Source: Kaistia terrae
GTDB lineage: Bacteria; Pseudomonadota; Alphaproteobacteria; Rhizobiales; Kaistiaceae
NCBI RefSeq assembly: GCF_026344005.1
Contig: NZ_JAPKNH010000005.1
Coordinates: 124,001-188,000, forward strand
Direction of reading: 5' to 3'
DNA length: 64,000 nucleotides
Both the position numbers and the translations under genes were made by a program. Positions 1 to 9,027 of this stretch are shown one piece after another. The notes beneath the pieces are model-generated. The model saw only the letters and a program-made list of their open reading frames with translations. It searched no databases and had not been told where the DNA came from. The stretch's first letter is position 1. Each line of letters begins with the position of its first letter.

Positions 1-943
1 GTTCCACCAGGAGATTGATGATCCACGGTATAGAGGCAATGGTCGAACGCGTGGTGATCACCACCATCAGCAGCGGCTGGAACGCCTTGATGGTGGACCA
101 ATATCCTCGGCGGGAGCGGACTGCGACGATCATGACCGCCGCGATCATGACGACCAGCGTCGAAAGGCCCATCACGACCAGAAAGCCGCCCATAAGGGTC
201 AACGGCTCCGGCCCGACCTGTGCGGTCTGCTCGGCGATCAGGATGAAGGTGGCGATCGGCAGGCCCCAGACGAACCAGTTGGTCAGGATGATGCAGGCGC
301 GGTAGATCGCGTCGAGGCCCTGAGCCAGGCTGGCGGCGGATTTTTGCGGAACCTGGCCGACGGCCAGGCCGAAGAGCAGGCAGAACAGCAGTACCTGGAT
401 CGTTTCGCCCTTGGCCAGCGCGCCGAAAACGTTGCTGGGCACGAGATGGAGGAGGATACCCAGCGGACCGGAATTCTGGCTGACCTCCTGCGGTGCTGCC
501 AGGGATAGTTGCAAGTCGGTCGACACGGCGCCTTGGGAATTGATGAACATGCCGAGCCCGATGCGCGTCTGCGGATCGTCGATCTGGCCGGGTTGCATGA
601 GCAACGACAGGGTGCCGCTCAAGGCGACACCGAGGACCGAAACGATCACGACCGCAAGCGCGATGCGTGGCAGGTATCGCACCGATTGGGGATTCTGCAC
701 CATCGAGGTGATCGAGAAGATCACCGACGAGACCAGCAGTGGCAGAACGACCATCGTCAGCAGGTTGAGATAGACCTTGGCGACGGGCGCCAGCGCATGG
801 GCGATCGCCGGCGCATGGATGCCGCAGACGATTCCGGCCGCGATCAGCACCAGCGTGGTGAACGGCGAACGCAGGACGCGCTTGAGCAAGGTGAAGGTAT
901 TGAAACGTGGCGCCGGCGCGGGGAGGATCTCGTCCGTTGACAC
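1..943 (-). CDS. Dicarboxylate/amino acid:cation symporter (DAACS family), 3' end beyond window
   Basis: Inner-membrane secondary transporter expected to couple dicarboxylate or acidic amino-acid uptake to Na+ or H+. About 314 residues are visible and the C-terminus lies outside the window. The frame is open from a GTG start to the edge and encodes several hydrophobic helices. Family landmarks are visible: LLTMVVLPLLVSSVIFSIT near residues 60-80, LHLVPSNVFGALAKGETIQV in mid-protein, and TRSTIASIP near the window edge, at the place of the family's serine-rich re-entrant loop. The GTG lies three bases past the TGA of the upstream solute-binding gene, so the two are translationally linked. Pairing a DAACS carrier with a periplasmic binding protein is unusual, because these carriers normally work alone. 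Substrate cannot be told. Confidence 0.85.
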   Translation of the reverse strand, partial: MSTDEILPAPAPRFNTFTLLKRVLRSPFTTLVLIAAGIVCGIHAPAIAHALAPVAKVYLNLLTMVVLPLLVSSVIFSITSMVQNPQSVRYLPRIALAVVIVSVLGVALSGTLSLLMQPGQIDDPQTRIGLGMFINSQGAVSTDLQLSLAAPQEVSQNSGPLGILLHLVPSNVFGALAKGETIQVLLFCLLFGLAVGQVPQKSAASLAQGLDAIYRACIILTNWFVWGLPIATFILIAEQTAQVGPEPLTLMGGFLVVMGLSTLVVMIAAVMIVAVRSRRGYWSTIKAFQPLLMVVITTRSTIASIPWIINLLVE

Positions 944-946
944 GCG

Positions 947-1798
947 TCAAACCCCCTTGCTGGCGCGATACTGCGCGATGATTTCATCGGTCTTCAGGAC
1001 GGCGCCGCCCTGCGAAATGTCGAGGAACAGATCGACGAAAGCGGCCAGGTGCGTGGCGTCCGGCCGAATGCCGATCGCCAGCGTGTCCGTCTTGTCGTTC
1101 AAAGTGATCGAACGCGCGACGACGGTAAGAGAGGGATCATCGACGAGCAGCTTCTTGATCTCGAAATCGTCCCGATAGGCCATGTCGATCTCTTCGGCAC
1201 GAACCGCGTCGATCATCGACGTCCAGTCGGCGAACTCGCGGATGCTGGCCTTGGGGAAGCTCGTGCTGGCAAACTCGGCGAAGGCCGAATGGCCGATGAC
1301 GCCCAGCACGCCGCTGAAATCGCGTATGACCTGCTCGATCGGCTGGCTGCCGGCCATCCGCGCCAGCCTTGTGCGATTGGCGATGAGGCCGTGATTGAAC
1401 ACCGCGTAAGGGCGTGAGTAGCGGATCAGGCGCCCGCGGCGCACGGTGCGGCTGAGTTTGCATATCGCCAGATCGGCGGCGCCGGCGGCGATCAGATCGA
1501 CGGCCTCGTCGAAGGTTCCCGGCTGCCGGTCAAAGGTGACATTAACCTCCAGCATGCGGGCGATCGCCTGGCTGAGGGTGACGTCGATGCCTGCGTTATC
1601 CGCCCCCGAGGCCTCGAAGAAGGGAGGCGACGCGAAGCGCGGCATGGCGATCCGCAGCGGCTGGTCGCGATAGATGCGGGAGAGATCGCTCAGCGGCTCT
1701 GCGAACGCGCGCGGCGCGGCGATGGCAGCCAAGGCGCCGCCCAGCAAGGCGCGCCGGGACAGATTCATGGGTCGCCGCATTGCCAACATCGATGTCAT
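947..1798 (-). CDS. Periplasmic solute-binding protein, amino-acid type (SBP_bac_3-like)
   Basis: A 283-residue secreted protein. The N-terminus has a Tat-like leader (SRRALLGGALAAIAA, cleavage near PRAFA), followed by a two-lobed binding-protein fold: PLRIAMPRFASPPF at the first strand, NAGIDVTLSQAIARML, GTFDEAVDLIAAGAADLAIC, and a C-terminal DTLAIGIRPD segment. This is the pattern of ABC amino-acid receptors and their relatives. No ABC permease or ATPase is adjacent; the next gene is a DAACS symporter three bases downstream. It may therefore deliver ligand to, or sense ligand for, that carrier, which is inference. A second ATG ten codons in (1768) would still keep the leader. Neither start has a strong ribosome-binding site. 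Confidence 0.8.
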   Translation of the reverse strand: MTSMLAMRRPMNLSRRALLGGALAAIAAPRAFAEPLSDLSRIYRDQPLRIAMPRFASPPFFEASGADNAGIDVTLSQAIARMLEVNVTFDRQPGTFDEAVDLIAAGAADLAICKLSRTVRRGRLIRYSRPYAVFNHGLIANRTRLARMAGSQPIEQVIRDFSGVLGVIGHSAFAEFASTSFPKASIREFADWTSMIDAVRAEEIDMAYRDDFEIKKLLVDDPSLTVVARSITLNDKTDTLAIGIRPDATHLAAFVDLFLDISQGGAVLKTDEIIAQYRASKGV

Positions 1799-2341
1799 GG
1801 AGCCAACAGCCGGATCGGAAGAAGAGCGACGTCGATTTTTTCGGCGCCCAATGGTTTGGCTAAGAAGCTTTCACCCTGCAACGGGGAGGCGCCCTCGATC
1901 CTGATATCGGATGAGGTGGAGAGGCCATGAATGGATGCGGTAGCAATCCCCCGGCTCAATTCCATGGGCTTTGTTCCCGTCGACCTTGCGCAGAATGACG
2001 TTTCACATGGGTCAAAGCTCTCTCACGCTCCCCGAGAATCCATTGTCGACTAAATCGTATGGCTGCCAAGTCAGGCAGTTTCCTTGGTAGGCTTACCTAG
2101 CGCAAGGTGCCGCATCGAACATTCTGCGGCGATGGGCAGCGCCCGCGCTAGCCAGAGAGCTCGCCTGAGAGACGTCTCGCGCTCGAGCAACGCGGCGCGG
2201 AAGCGATGGAGCAGGGGAACTCGATCGGCGTCGATGCTGCCGGACTGCCCGGATCAGGGTCCGTTGGCGCGAGGTTGCAAGCCATGCCAGTGTCTTCCGA
2301 GCGAAAGCAGTGAGTCTCCGTATCCGGCAAAGGTTTTTCAG
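1799..2341. other. Intergenic gap between divergent genes
   Basis: No gene can be supported in these 543 bases. An open frame runs into the epimerase gene from 2084, but its extra 86 residues are Arg/Ser/Cys-rich and unlike any SDR N-terminus. The gap should hold the divergent promoters. A short inverted repeat, CTGCC-N6-GGCAG, lies near 2062-2077; I cannot assign it a role. Confidence 0.5.
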
Positions 2342-3322
2342 ATGGCACTGAGCATTCTCTTCATCGGCGGTACCGGCCAGATTTCCTTTCCATGCGTCGA
2401 GCGCGCCGTCGCGCAGGGGCACGATGTCAGCGTCTTCAATCGCGGCAAGCGGGAGAACGCGCTGCCCTCAGGCGTCACGTCCATCGTCGGCGATCTGGCG
2501 GGCGCAGAGTATGCCGATCTGGCCAAGGAGAACTTTGACGTCGTATGTCAGTTCATTGCCTTCACGCCCGATCAGGTGGCGCGGGACATCGAAATATTCA
2601 CCGGCCACTGCGGGCAATACATCTTCATCTCTTCGGCTTCCGTTTATGAAAAGCCGGCGCGCCATTATGTGATCACCGAGAACACGCCGGCGATCAATCC
2701 TTTCTGGCCCTATAGCCAGGCCAAAATCGCCTGCGAAAAGCTGCTGGAGGATTCCCAGGGACTGAATTGGACCATTGTGCGACCCAGCCATACGGTTCGC
2801 ACCGGCCTGCCGATCATGATGGGCGACAGCGATATCATGGCGCGCCGCATGCTGGACGGCGAGCCCACCATTGTCGCCGGAGATGGCCATACGCCCTGGA
2901 CGCTGACCCGATCGGTCGATTTCGCCGTGCCGTTTGTCGGGCTGTTCGGCAACAAGGCCGCGCTGAATGACGTTTTTCACATCACCAATGACCGCGCCCA
3001 TATCTGGGACGATATCCAGAAGGCCATTGCTCGTCTGCTTGGCGTTGAAGCCAGGATCGTGCATGTCCCGACCGATACGCTGGTCCGCTACAACCCGGAG
3101 TGGATCGGCCCGCTGACCGGCGACAAGGCTTGGACGGCGATCTTCGATAATTCCAAGATCAAGAGCGTGGTCGGTGACTTCAGCTGCGCCGAGAGCCTCG
3201 ACGAAATTCTGGCCGAGCCGATCGCACACCTCAAGCAACGCCTGGCAACGCAACGCCCTCCCAAAGGCGAGTTCGACGCCCTGGTAGATCGGATTTGCCG
3301 GGAGCAGGCGGCGCTGGGCTAA
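2342..3322 (+). CDS. NAD(P)-dependent epimerase/reductase, extended SDR family
   Basis: A 326-residue cytoplasmic oxidoreductase or sugar epimerase. The nucleotide-binding motif is at the very start (FIGGTGQIS, residues 6-14), followed by VFNRG typical of NADP/NAD-binding SDRs. Further on are ISSASVY and the active-site pair YSQAK (Y and K spaced by three), then IVRPSHT. This is the order of an extended SDR. I chose the ATG directly before the Rossmann strand; the upstream in-frame extension does not look like protein. The gene is monocistronic and ends at a clear intrinsic terminator. Substrate is unknown. The carbohydrate genes next door make a nucleotide-sugar or sugar-lactone role possible, but this is inference. 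Confidence 0.82.
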   Translation: MALSILFIGGTGQISFPCVERAVAQGHDVSVFNRGKRENALPSGVTSIVGDLAGAEYADLAKENFDVVCQFIAFTPDQVARDIEIFTGHCGQYIFISSASVYEKPARHYVITENTPAINPFWPYSQAKIACEKLLEDSQGLNWTIVRPSHTVRTGLPIMMGDSDIMARRMLDGEPTIVAGDGHTPWTLTRSVDFAVPFVGLFGNKAALNDVFHITNDRAHIWDDIQKAIARLLGVEARIVHVPTDTLVRYNPEWIGPLTGDKAWTAIFDNSKIKSVVGDFSCAESLDEILAEPIAHLKQRLATQRPPKGEFDALVDRICREQAALG

Positions 3323-3369
3323 GTCCAGCGCAAGGGCGCTTGTCACACTCGATGCGGCTACGCGCCGCT

Positions 3370-3412
3370 CAGATCTCCGGCGTAGGTTCGTGCCGGAGAT
3401 CTGTTTGTTTCT
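3370..3412 (+). terminator. Intrinsic terminator of the SDR gene
   Basis: A perfect 12-bp stem (CAGATCTCCGGC / GCCGGAGATCTG) with a 10-base loop is followed by TTTGTTTCT. It sits 47 bases after the SDR stop and before the end of the convergent AraC gene. Confidence 0.8.
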
Positions 3413-3446
3413 GCGGCACGAACTCGGTTCGCCTTTGATCTAAGCC

Positions 3447-4475
3447 CTACCTTTGAGCCGCGATTGCTCTTGGCGCGTAGCCGTAGCGCTTGCGAAACGC
3501 GTAGGAAAAATACTGGCTGGAGTTGAAGCCGCAGGCCATCGCGATGTCGGTGATGCTGGGGCGCTTGGCGCCCTGCAGCATGACGGTCGCCCGTTCGAGC
3601 CGCAGATGCTGGAGGTATTGCAGCGGGCTCATATTGGTCAGCAATTTGCAGTAGTCGGCGAACCGCGTCCGCGAGAGCCCGCATTCCTCGGCCATTCCCT
3701 CCAGCGTCCAGCCTTCCTCGGCGCGTGCGGGCAGGCGACGGAGGAAGATCGCAACGGTGTGCCGGGCAGTCGACAAATTGGGGTCGAGCGCCGGCGCCTG
3801 TTCCATCATGCGGTCGATCAACGCGAGCATGACCGTATTGATCGCCACCTTGAGCCGTGTTTCGCCGGTCTCCGGCGTCCGGTTGGCGAGGATCGGCGCG
3901 ATGGCTTCGAATGCACTGCCAAGCTCGCTGTTGCCGTCCCAGACGGGCTGTTCGTTCTGGGTCAGGATTTTGCCGAGCGTCCTGGCCTCGTCTTCGGAGA
4001 ACACCATCCACTCGGGCCAACTCCAGCTTTCGTTCGGTCGCCGCAGTCCGCCGTCGAGAATGAGCCACAACAGGCGGCTGGGACCCACGACCGGATCACC
4101 GATCGAGTGCAACTGCCAGGGGCGGATGACGATGAACTGGCCCTGCCGAAGCAAGTGTTCCGTTTCGTCCACGACCAGCCGAAGGCTTCCGCGTGACAGA
4201 AACGCGATCTTGAAGCCCTCGTTGCAATGGCGCTTCAGTCCCCAGGTCTGCTGGAACTTCGCGTCCCAGTAGCCGGTGGTACAGATGCCCGGCAGTCGCT
4301 CGCCCAGCGATGTTCCGGGATAGCTTCCGCGCGTCCAGGCGCGCAGCTCCACCTCGCCCTGGCCGGCCGCGATCTGAAGGTCCCGGCAATTGTCCGAATA
4401 CATCAGCGAGTTCGGCTGGCGGAACACCGTGAGCCTGGGCTTCGGATCGATATTGGCGCCGATTTGTGTGTTCAA
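3447..4475 (-). CDS. AraC-family transcriptional regulator
   Basis: A 342-residue DNA-binding regulator. The N-terminal half is a cupin-like sensor region (FLSRGSLRLVVDETEHLLRQ, FIVIRPWQLHSIGDP). The C-terminal ~100 residues form the double helix-turn-helix: WTLEGMAEECGLSRTRFADY, then LQYLQHLRLERA, then SITDIAMACGFNSSQYFSYA and FRKRYGYAPRAI. I chose a TTG start because it follows GGGAGGGG by six bases; a longer frame reaches back to 4556 without such a site. It is divergent from the epimerase/ABC importer operon and is its likely ligand-responsive activator. The 137-base shared intergenic region would carry its operators. Confidence 0.88.
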   Translation of the reverse strand: MNTQIGANIDPKPRLTVFRQPNSLMYSDNCRDLQIAAGQGEVELRAWTRGSYPGTSLGERLPGICTTGYWDAKFQQTWGLKRHCNEGFKIAFLSRGSLRLVVDETEHLLRQGQFIVIRPWQLHSIGDPVVGPSRLLWLILDGGLRRPNESWSWPEWMVFSEDEARTLGKILTQNEQPVWDGNSELGSAFEAIAPILANRTPETGETRLKVAINTVMLALIDRMMEQAPALDPNLSTARHTVAIFLRRLPARAEEGWTLEGMAEECGLSRTRFADYCKLLTNMSPLQYLQHLRLERATVMLQGAKRPSITDIAMACGFNSSQYFSYAFRKRYGYAPRAIAAQR

Positions 4476-4612
4476 GGTCCCCTCCCAAAGCCAAGACGGT
4501 TTTAAGCTATTTACCAATGTTGATTGTTGCAAGCCACGATTCCGGCGATGTGGCAACGTCGATTCGTTGACTGGGAGGTCGTTGCAATGCGCGTATCTGG
4601 GAGTGGCCGGCG

Positions 4613-5491
4613 TTGAAGGTCGCGTTCAATCTTCTTGTTCTCGGCGCCGAGATCACGGCTGACCATGCGCCGGTGCTCGAACGCCTCAAGGCGCTGGGCT
4701 ATGACGGCGTCGAAGTGCCGGTCTTCACTGGGGACGTCCAACGCTATGCGGCACTGGGTGCGTTGCTGCGCGACATCGGCCTATCTGTGGCGACTGCGGG
4801 CACCGTTCCGCCGCAGGCCAATCCGATCAGTTCCGACCCTGCGGTGCGGGCCCGCGCCCGCGACCATCACAGCTGGCTCGTCGATTGCACCCATGCGATG
4901 GGTGGCGAGATCATTGCCGGCCCGGTCCATTCGCCAGTCGGTCACTTTACCGGCCTCGCTCCGACGTCGGACGAACTGGCCTGGTGCGTCGAGGCAATGC
5001 GGTCCCTGGCGGAATACGCTGCACCGGCGGGCGTCCGGATCTCGGCCGAAGCCGTCAATCGATTCGAATGCTACGTCATGTCGACGATGGCTGAGGCCTC
5101 CGCCATCTACCGGCGGGTGGACCATCCCAACTACGGCTACATGTTCGATACGTTCCACGCCAACATCGAGGAAAAGCACCCGGTCGCGACCTACGAAGTT
5201 TACCACCGCGAGATCAATCACTACCATATTTCGGAGAACGACCGCGGCGTGCCGGGAACCGGGCACGTGCCGTTCCCAGCCCATTTCGATGCGCTCCGGC
5301 GCTGCCGCTATGATGGCTGGCTGACCGTCGAGGCGTTTGGTCGTTCCGTTCCCGAGCTTGCCGGCGCGACGCGTGTCTGGCGCGATCTGTTCGAGGATCG
5401 GGACCGCCTGTTCTTGGACAGCATCGGCATGATCCGGCGCGAATGGCAGGCGGCGGGCGAGCGGCTGGCGGCAGGCACGGTGGTTGCATGA
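4613..5491 (+). CDS. Sugar isomerase/epimerase, TIM barrel (ketose-3-epimerase-like)
   Basis: A 292-residue xylose-isomerase-like TIM barrel. The putative metal ligands stand in the order known for D-tagatose/D-psicose 3-epimerases: Glu in EAVNRFE, Asp in MFDTFHANIEE, His in HYHISENDRG and Glu in TVEAFGRS. These enzymes epimerise ketoses at C3 through a Mn2+ or Mg2+ enediolate. The start is TTG, nine bases after GGGAG. The stop overlaps the start of the ABC ATPase gene (ATGA), so it is the first gene of the importer operon. The sugar taken up is therefore probably isomerised at once. A second paralogue with the same motifs lies at 45533-46381. The exact sugar cannot be read from sequence. Confidence 0.85.
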   Translation: MKVAFNLLVLGAEITADHAPVLERLKALGYDGVEVPVFTGDVQRYAALGALLRDIGLSVATAGTVPPQANPISSDPAVRARARDHHSWLVDCTHAMGGEIIAGPVHSPVGHFTGLAPTSDELAWCVEAMRSLAEYAAPAGVRISAEAVNRFECYVMSTMAEASAIYRRVDHPNYGYMFDTFHANIEEKHPVATYEVYHREINHYHISENDRGVPGTGHVPFPAHFDALRRCRYDGWLTVEAFGRSVPELAGATRVWRDLFEDRDRLFLDSIGMIRREWQAAGERLAAGTVVA

Positions 5492-7008
5492 CCGCCGTTC
5501 TCGAAATGCGCGGCATCGGCAAGGCCTTCGGCACCGTCAAGGCTCTGGACGCGGTCGATTTCGACTGCCGCGCCGGCGAGGTCCATGTGATCTGCGGCGA
5601 GAACGGCGCCGGAAAATCGACCCTGATGAAGGTTCTCGGCGGCAGCTATCGCCCCGATACAGGCGAGGTTCTCCTCGATGGCGAGCCCGTCCGTTTCCAG
5701 CATCCGGCCGAGGCGCGCGCCGCCGGTATCTCGATCGTGCATCAGGAACTGAGCCTGCTGCCGTTCCGAACGGTAGCGGAAAACATCTTTACCGGCATGG
5801 AACCGACGCGATGGGGCCTGCTCGACCGGCGCCAGATGGACGAACGCGCGCGCTCGCTGCTGGATCGGCTCGGATCCTCGATCTCGACAAGCGCCCTGGT
5901 CGCCGATCTCTCGATCGCCGAGCAGCAACTGGTCGAGATCGCCAAGGCGATGCTGGTGAATGCCAAGGTGCTGGTGATGGACGAGCCGACAGCGGCTCTC
6001 GACGATCATGATGCCCACTCCCTGCTCAAGCTGGTCGGGCGCATGAAGACTGAAGGCGTGGCGATCATCTACATCTCGCACCGCATGCCCGAAGTGATGG
6101 CGATTGCCGATCGGGTGACCGTGCTCAAGGACGGCCGTCACATTTGGACCCGCGATCGCCGGGATGTGACGATCAATGCCATCGTGACCGCCATGGTCGG
6201 TCGCGAGTTGCAGGATTTCTATCCGGCGCGCGGCGCGACCGAGCCGGGCTCGCCGGTGTTGGAGATTAGCGGCGGCCAGAGCCGGTATCTGCGCGACATC
6301 AACTTCTCGGCCCGCGCCGGGGAGATCGTCGGCGTCGCCGGGCTCGAGGACTCGGGCAAGGGCGCGCTGGCAAGAGCCTTGTTCGGCGACTCGCCGCTTG
6401 CAGCCGGCGAGGTGCGGATTTCAGGCCAGCCAGTGTCGCTCCATTCGCCCCGTCAGGCGGCGGCAGCCGGAATTGGCTATCTGCCCGGCGATCGCAAGCG
6501 AGAGGGAATCGCGCCGCGTCAGTCGGTTCGCGACAACGCGCTGCTGACCTTGCAGGCCATGGCGCCCGCGCTCTCTTCGCCAAATGGCGGAGCCCGGTCG
6601 CGGCAGAAGGTGGATCAGAGCCTACGGCACATGGATGTCCGCGCCGGTGATTTCGGCCAGGAGATTTCGACACTCTCCGGCGGCAACCAGCAGAAGGCGA
6701 TCATCGCCCGCTGGCTGATGCGTAATCCACGCGTCTTCGTCTTCGTCTTCGTCGAACCGACGCGCGGCATCGACGTCGCCGCCAAGGCCGCGATCTACCA
6801 GACGATGCGCGCGCTGGCGAATGAGGGCCGCGCCATCGTCATGATCTCGTCCGACCTGCCGGAAATCGTCGGCGTCAGCGACCGTATCGTCGTCATGCAT
6901 CAGGGCCGCATCGCCGGTGAGCTGCCGGCCGGCGCCGAAGAAGGCGCGGTCATGCAATTGGCGCTCGGCGTCGCCGCCGCTGCGACCGGGCGGGAGATGG
7001 CGTCATGA
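5488..7008 (+). CDS. Ribose-class sugar ABC importer, tandem ATPase subunit
   Basis: A 506-residue RbsA/XylG-type ATPase with two fused nucleotide-binding domains. The first domain is canonical: Walker A GENGAGKST (residues 37-45), signature-region LSIAEQQ and Walker B VLVMDEPTAALD. The second has a degenerate Walker A (GLEDSGKGALA), as is normal for this family, and a good signature LSGGNQQK. Its Walker B is odd: a tandem GTCTTC repeat gives VFVFVFV directly before EPTRGID, so the usual aspartate is Val and the strand looks two residues too long. The start ATG overlaps the epimerase stop and the end overlaps the permease start, both by four bases. It drives uptake together with the two permeases and binding protein that follow. 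Confidence 0.9.
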   Translation: MTAVLEMRGIGKAFGTVKALDAVDFDCRAGEVHVICGENGAGKSTLMKVLGGSYRPDTGEVLLDGEPVRFQHPAEARAAGISIVHQELSLLPFRTVAENIFTGMEPTRWGLLDRRQMDERARSLLDRLGSSISTSALVADLSIAEQQLVEIAKAMLVNAKVLVMDEPTAALDDHDAHSLLKLVGRMKTEGVAIIYISHRMPEVMAIADRVTVLKDGRHIWTRDRRDVTINAIVTAMVGRELQDFYPARGATEPGSPVLEISGGQSRYLRDINFSARAGEIVGVAGLEDSGKGALARALFGDSPLAAGEVRISGQPVSLHSPRQAAAAGIGYLPGDRKREGIAPRQSVRDNALLTLQAMAPALSSPNGGARSRQKVDQSLRHMDVRAGDFGQEISTLSGGNQQKAIIARWLMRNPRVFVFVFVEPTRGIDVAAKAAIYQTMRALANEGRAIVMISSDLPEIVGVSDRIVVMHQGRIAGELPAGAEEGAVMQLALGVAAAATGREMAS

Positions 7009-7991
7009 GCATCGACATCCTTCCCGCCGGCAGGGCGAGGCGAGGTTTTCGCGATGTGCCGGTGCCGGTCGTCGTGATCGCGCTTGCCGCCATCATCTAC
7101 GTGACCGCCGCTGTCATTACCGGCCAGACCAACCAGATATCCTTTGCCGGCCTGACGGGCCTGCTGCAGAGGACGGTCGCGCTCGGGCTTGTCGGCCTCG
7201 GCCAGACCTTCGCGATCCTCGTCGGCTCGATCGACCTTTCCGTCGCCGCGCTGATCAGCACGGTCGCCGTGCTGGCCTCCTATCTGATGCAGGGCGATCC
7301 CGGCATGATCGTTCCGGCGATCGCGGCGTGCCTCGCGCTTGCGCTTTGCGTCGGCGCGATCAATGGCGGCCTGGTCGCCTATTGGGGCATCAATCCGCTG
7401 ATCGCGACGTTGTCGACCGGGCTGATCCTGCAAGGCGTGCTGTCGGCCGGCTTCACCTATCTCGGCGGACGCGTCGCGCCCGAGTATCAGGCCTTGGCCT
7501 ATCAGGGGCTTTTCGGCGTGCCCCTACCGGTGCTGCTGCTGGCGGTACTGGCGCTCGTCGCCTGGTTCGTGTTGGCAAAGACACGGTTCGGTGCCCACCT
7601 CTATGCCGTCGGCGGCAATCCGGATGGCGCGAAGCTCGCCGGACTTCGTGTCGAGCGCTTTGTGCTGGCAGCCCACATCATCGCCAGCTTGGGCGCCTGT
7701 GTGGCTGGCCTCTATCTGGCCGCCCGGCTGCAATCTGGCACGCCATGGATCGGCCGGGACGGCATCTACGATCTCGAATCCATCGCCATCGTCGTCATCG
7801 GCGGCACCGCGCTTTCGGGCGGCAAGGGCGGCGTAATTGGGACCATCGCCGGCGTGCTGCTCTTCGCCAGCCTTGATGCCAGCTTCAACATGTTCGGCGT
7901 CGATGCCTTCCTCAAGCAGGTCCTGCGCGGCGCGATCGTCATCGCGGCAGTCGCTGTCTACGCGGTTCGCAACAAGGGACACGTCGCATGA
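7005..7991 (+). CDS. Ribose-class ABC permease 1
   Basis: A 328-residue inner-membrane permease of the RbsC/BPD_transp_2 family. It shows about nine or ten hydrophobic segments, the early landmark GLGQTFAILVGSIDLSVAALIS, the cytoplasmic loop VGGNPDGAKLAGLRVERF that contacts the ATPase, and a late IVVIGGTALSGGKGGVIGT. All are standard for sugar permeases of this class. Its start and end each overlap a neighbour by four bases. The operon encodes two different permeases, so the channel is probably a heterodimer rather than the homodimer of RbsC. Confidence 0.9.
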   Translation: MSIDILPAGRARRGFRDVPVPVVVIALAAIIYVTAAVITGQTNQISFAGLTGLLQRTVALGLVGLGQTFAILVGSIDLSVAALISTVAVLASYLMQGDPGMIVPAIAACLALALCVGAINGGLVAYWGINPLIATLSTGLILQGVLSAGFTYLGGRVAPEYQALAYQGLFGVPLPVLLLAVLALVAWFVLAKTRFGAHLYAVGGNPDGAKLAGLRVERFVLAAHIIASLGACVAGLYLAARLQSGTPWIGRDGIYDLESIAIVVIGGTALSGGKGGVIGTIAGVLLFASLDASFNMFGVDAFLKQVLRGAIVIAAVAVYAVRNKGHVA

Positions 7992-8971
7992 CCGCCATTT
8001 CCGACACGGCGCGCGCGACGCGGCGCCTCTCGCTCCGAAACATCAACTTCGCGCTGGTGATCTTCGTCGTGCTCTATGCGGCGATCGTGGTCCTGCAGCC
8101 GAATTATCTCGACGCGGCGCTGTTCATGAATTTTCTGCGCCGGGCAGCGCCGCTGATCATCCTCGCCAGCGGACAGCTCTACGTCATCCTGTCGGGCGGC
8201 TTCGATCTGTCGATGGGGGCCGTCGTTACGCTGGTCGTTCTCGCCGCCTCGATGCTGATCGGCGGTGATCCGGAAATGACCTGGGTCGTCATTGCCAGTC
8301 TCTATGCGATGGGGCTGGCTGTCGGGCTGGCCAACGGCTTCATCGTCTCGTTCCTGAAGGTGCCGTCGATCATCGCGACGCTCGGCACGATGCTGCTCGT
8401 CAATGGCTTGGCGCTGGCCTGGTCGGGCGGCGCGCCGCGTGGCGATCTGCCGGACAATTTCCGCAATCTGGGGCGGCTGGTGCTGAAGGATGTCCCGCTG
8501 GTCGGCAGCCTGCCGATCGCCGTCCTTATCCTGGTGGTCGTCACCCTGCTGGCCTGGTGGGGGCTGCACGCCACGGCCTATGGCAAGCGGCTGCTCGCGG
8601 TCGGCGACAATCCGCGCGCCGCCGAGTTGGCGGGCGTTCCGGTCAAGCCGACCCGCATTTCGGCCTTCGTCATCTCGGCGCTTTCGGCCGTCACCGCCGG
8701 CATCCTGATCGGTGGGTTTTCCGGTGTTTCCGTCAATGCAGGGCGCGGCCTCGAATTGCAGGCAATCGCTGCCTGCGTGATCGGCGGCGCGCTGTTGCTC
8801 GGTGGTCGCGGCACCGTCGTCGGCGCGCTGTTCGGTGCGCTCAGCCTGTTCGCGCTTTTCACGCTGCTCAACCTGCTCGGGCTGCCGCAGGCCCTGCGGG
8901 ACAGCCTGCAAGGCGTCATCCTGATTGCGGCCGTGGGGGCGAGTGTCCTGCGCCATCGCCGCTCAACCTGA
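7988..8971 (+). CDS. Ribose-class ABC permease 2
   Basis: A 327-residue partner permease of the same family. Landmarks are LASGQLYVILSGGFDLSMGA, IIATLGTMLLVNGLAL, VGDNPRAAELAGVPVKP (ATPase-contact loop) and CVIGGALLLGGRGTVVGA. It follows permease 1 with a four-base overlap, so it is translationally coupled. A 56-base gap with a strong ribosome-binding site separates it from the binding-protein gene. Confidence 0.9.
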   Translation: MTAISDTARATRRLSLRNINFALVIFVVLYAAIVVLQPNYLDAALFMNFLRRAAPLIILASGQLYVILSGGFDLSMGAVVTLVVLAASMLIGGDPEMTWVVIASLYAMGLAVGLANGFIVSFLKVPSIIATLGTMLLVNGLALAWSGGAPRGDLPDNFRNLGRLVLKDVPLVGSLPIAVLILVVVTLLAWWGLHATAYGKRLLAVGDNPRAAELAGVPVKPTRISAFVISALSAVTAGILIGGFSGVSVNAGRGLELQAIAACVIGGALLLGGRGTVVGALFGALSLFALFTLLNLLGLPQALRDSLQGVILIAAVGASVLRHRRST

Positions 8972-9027
8972 TTGTCCGCCAAGGCGGCAATTCAACAATA
9001 ATTTCGTCAATGGAGAGGAGACCAGGG

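Noticed and set aside
2084-2341. N-terminal extension of the SDR gene
   Set aside because: The in-frame extension precedes the Rossmann strand and has no resemblance to family N-termini. The internal ATG fits better.
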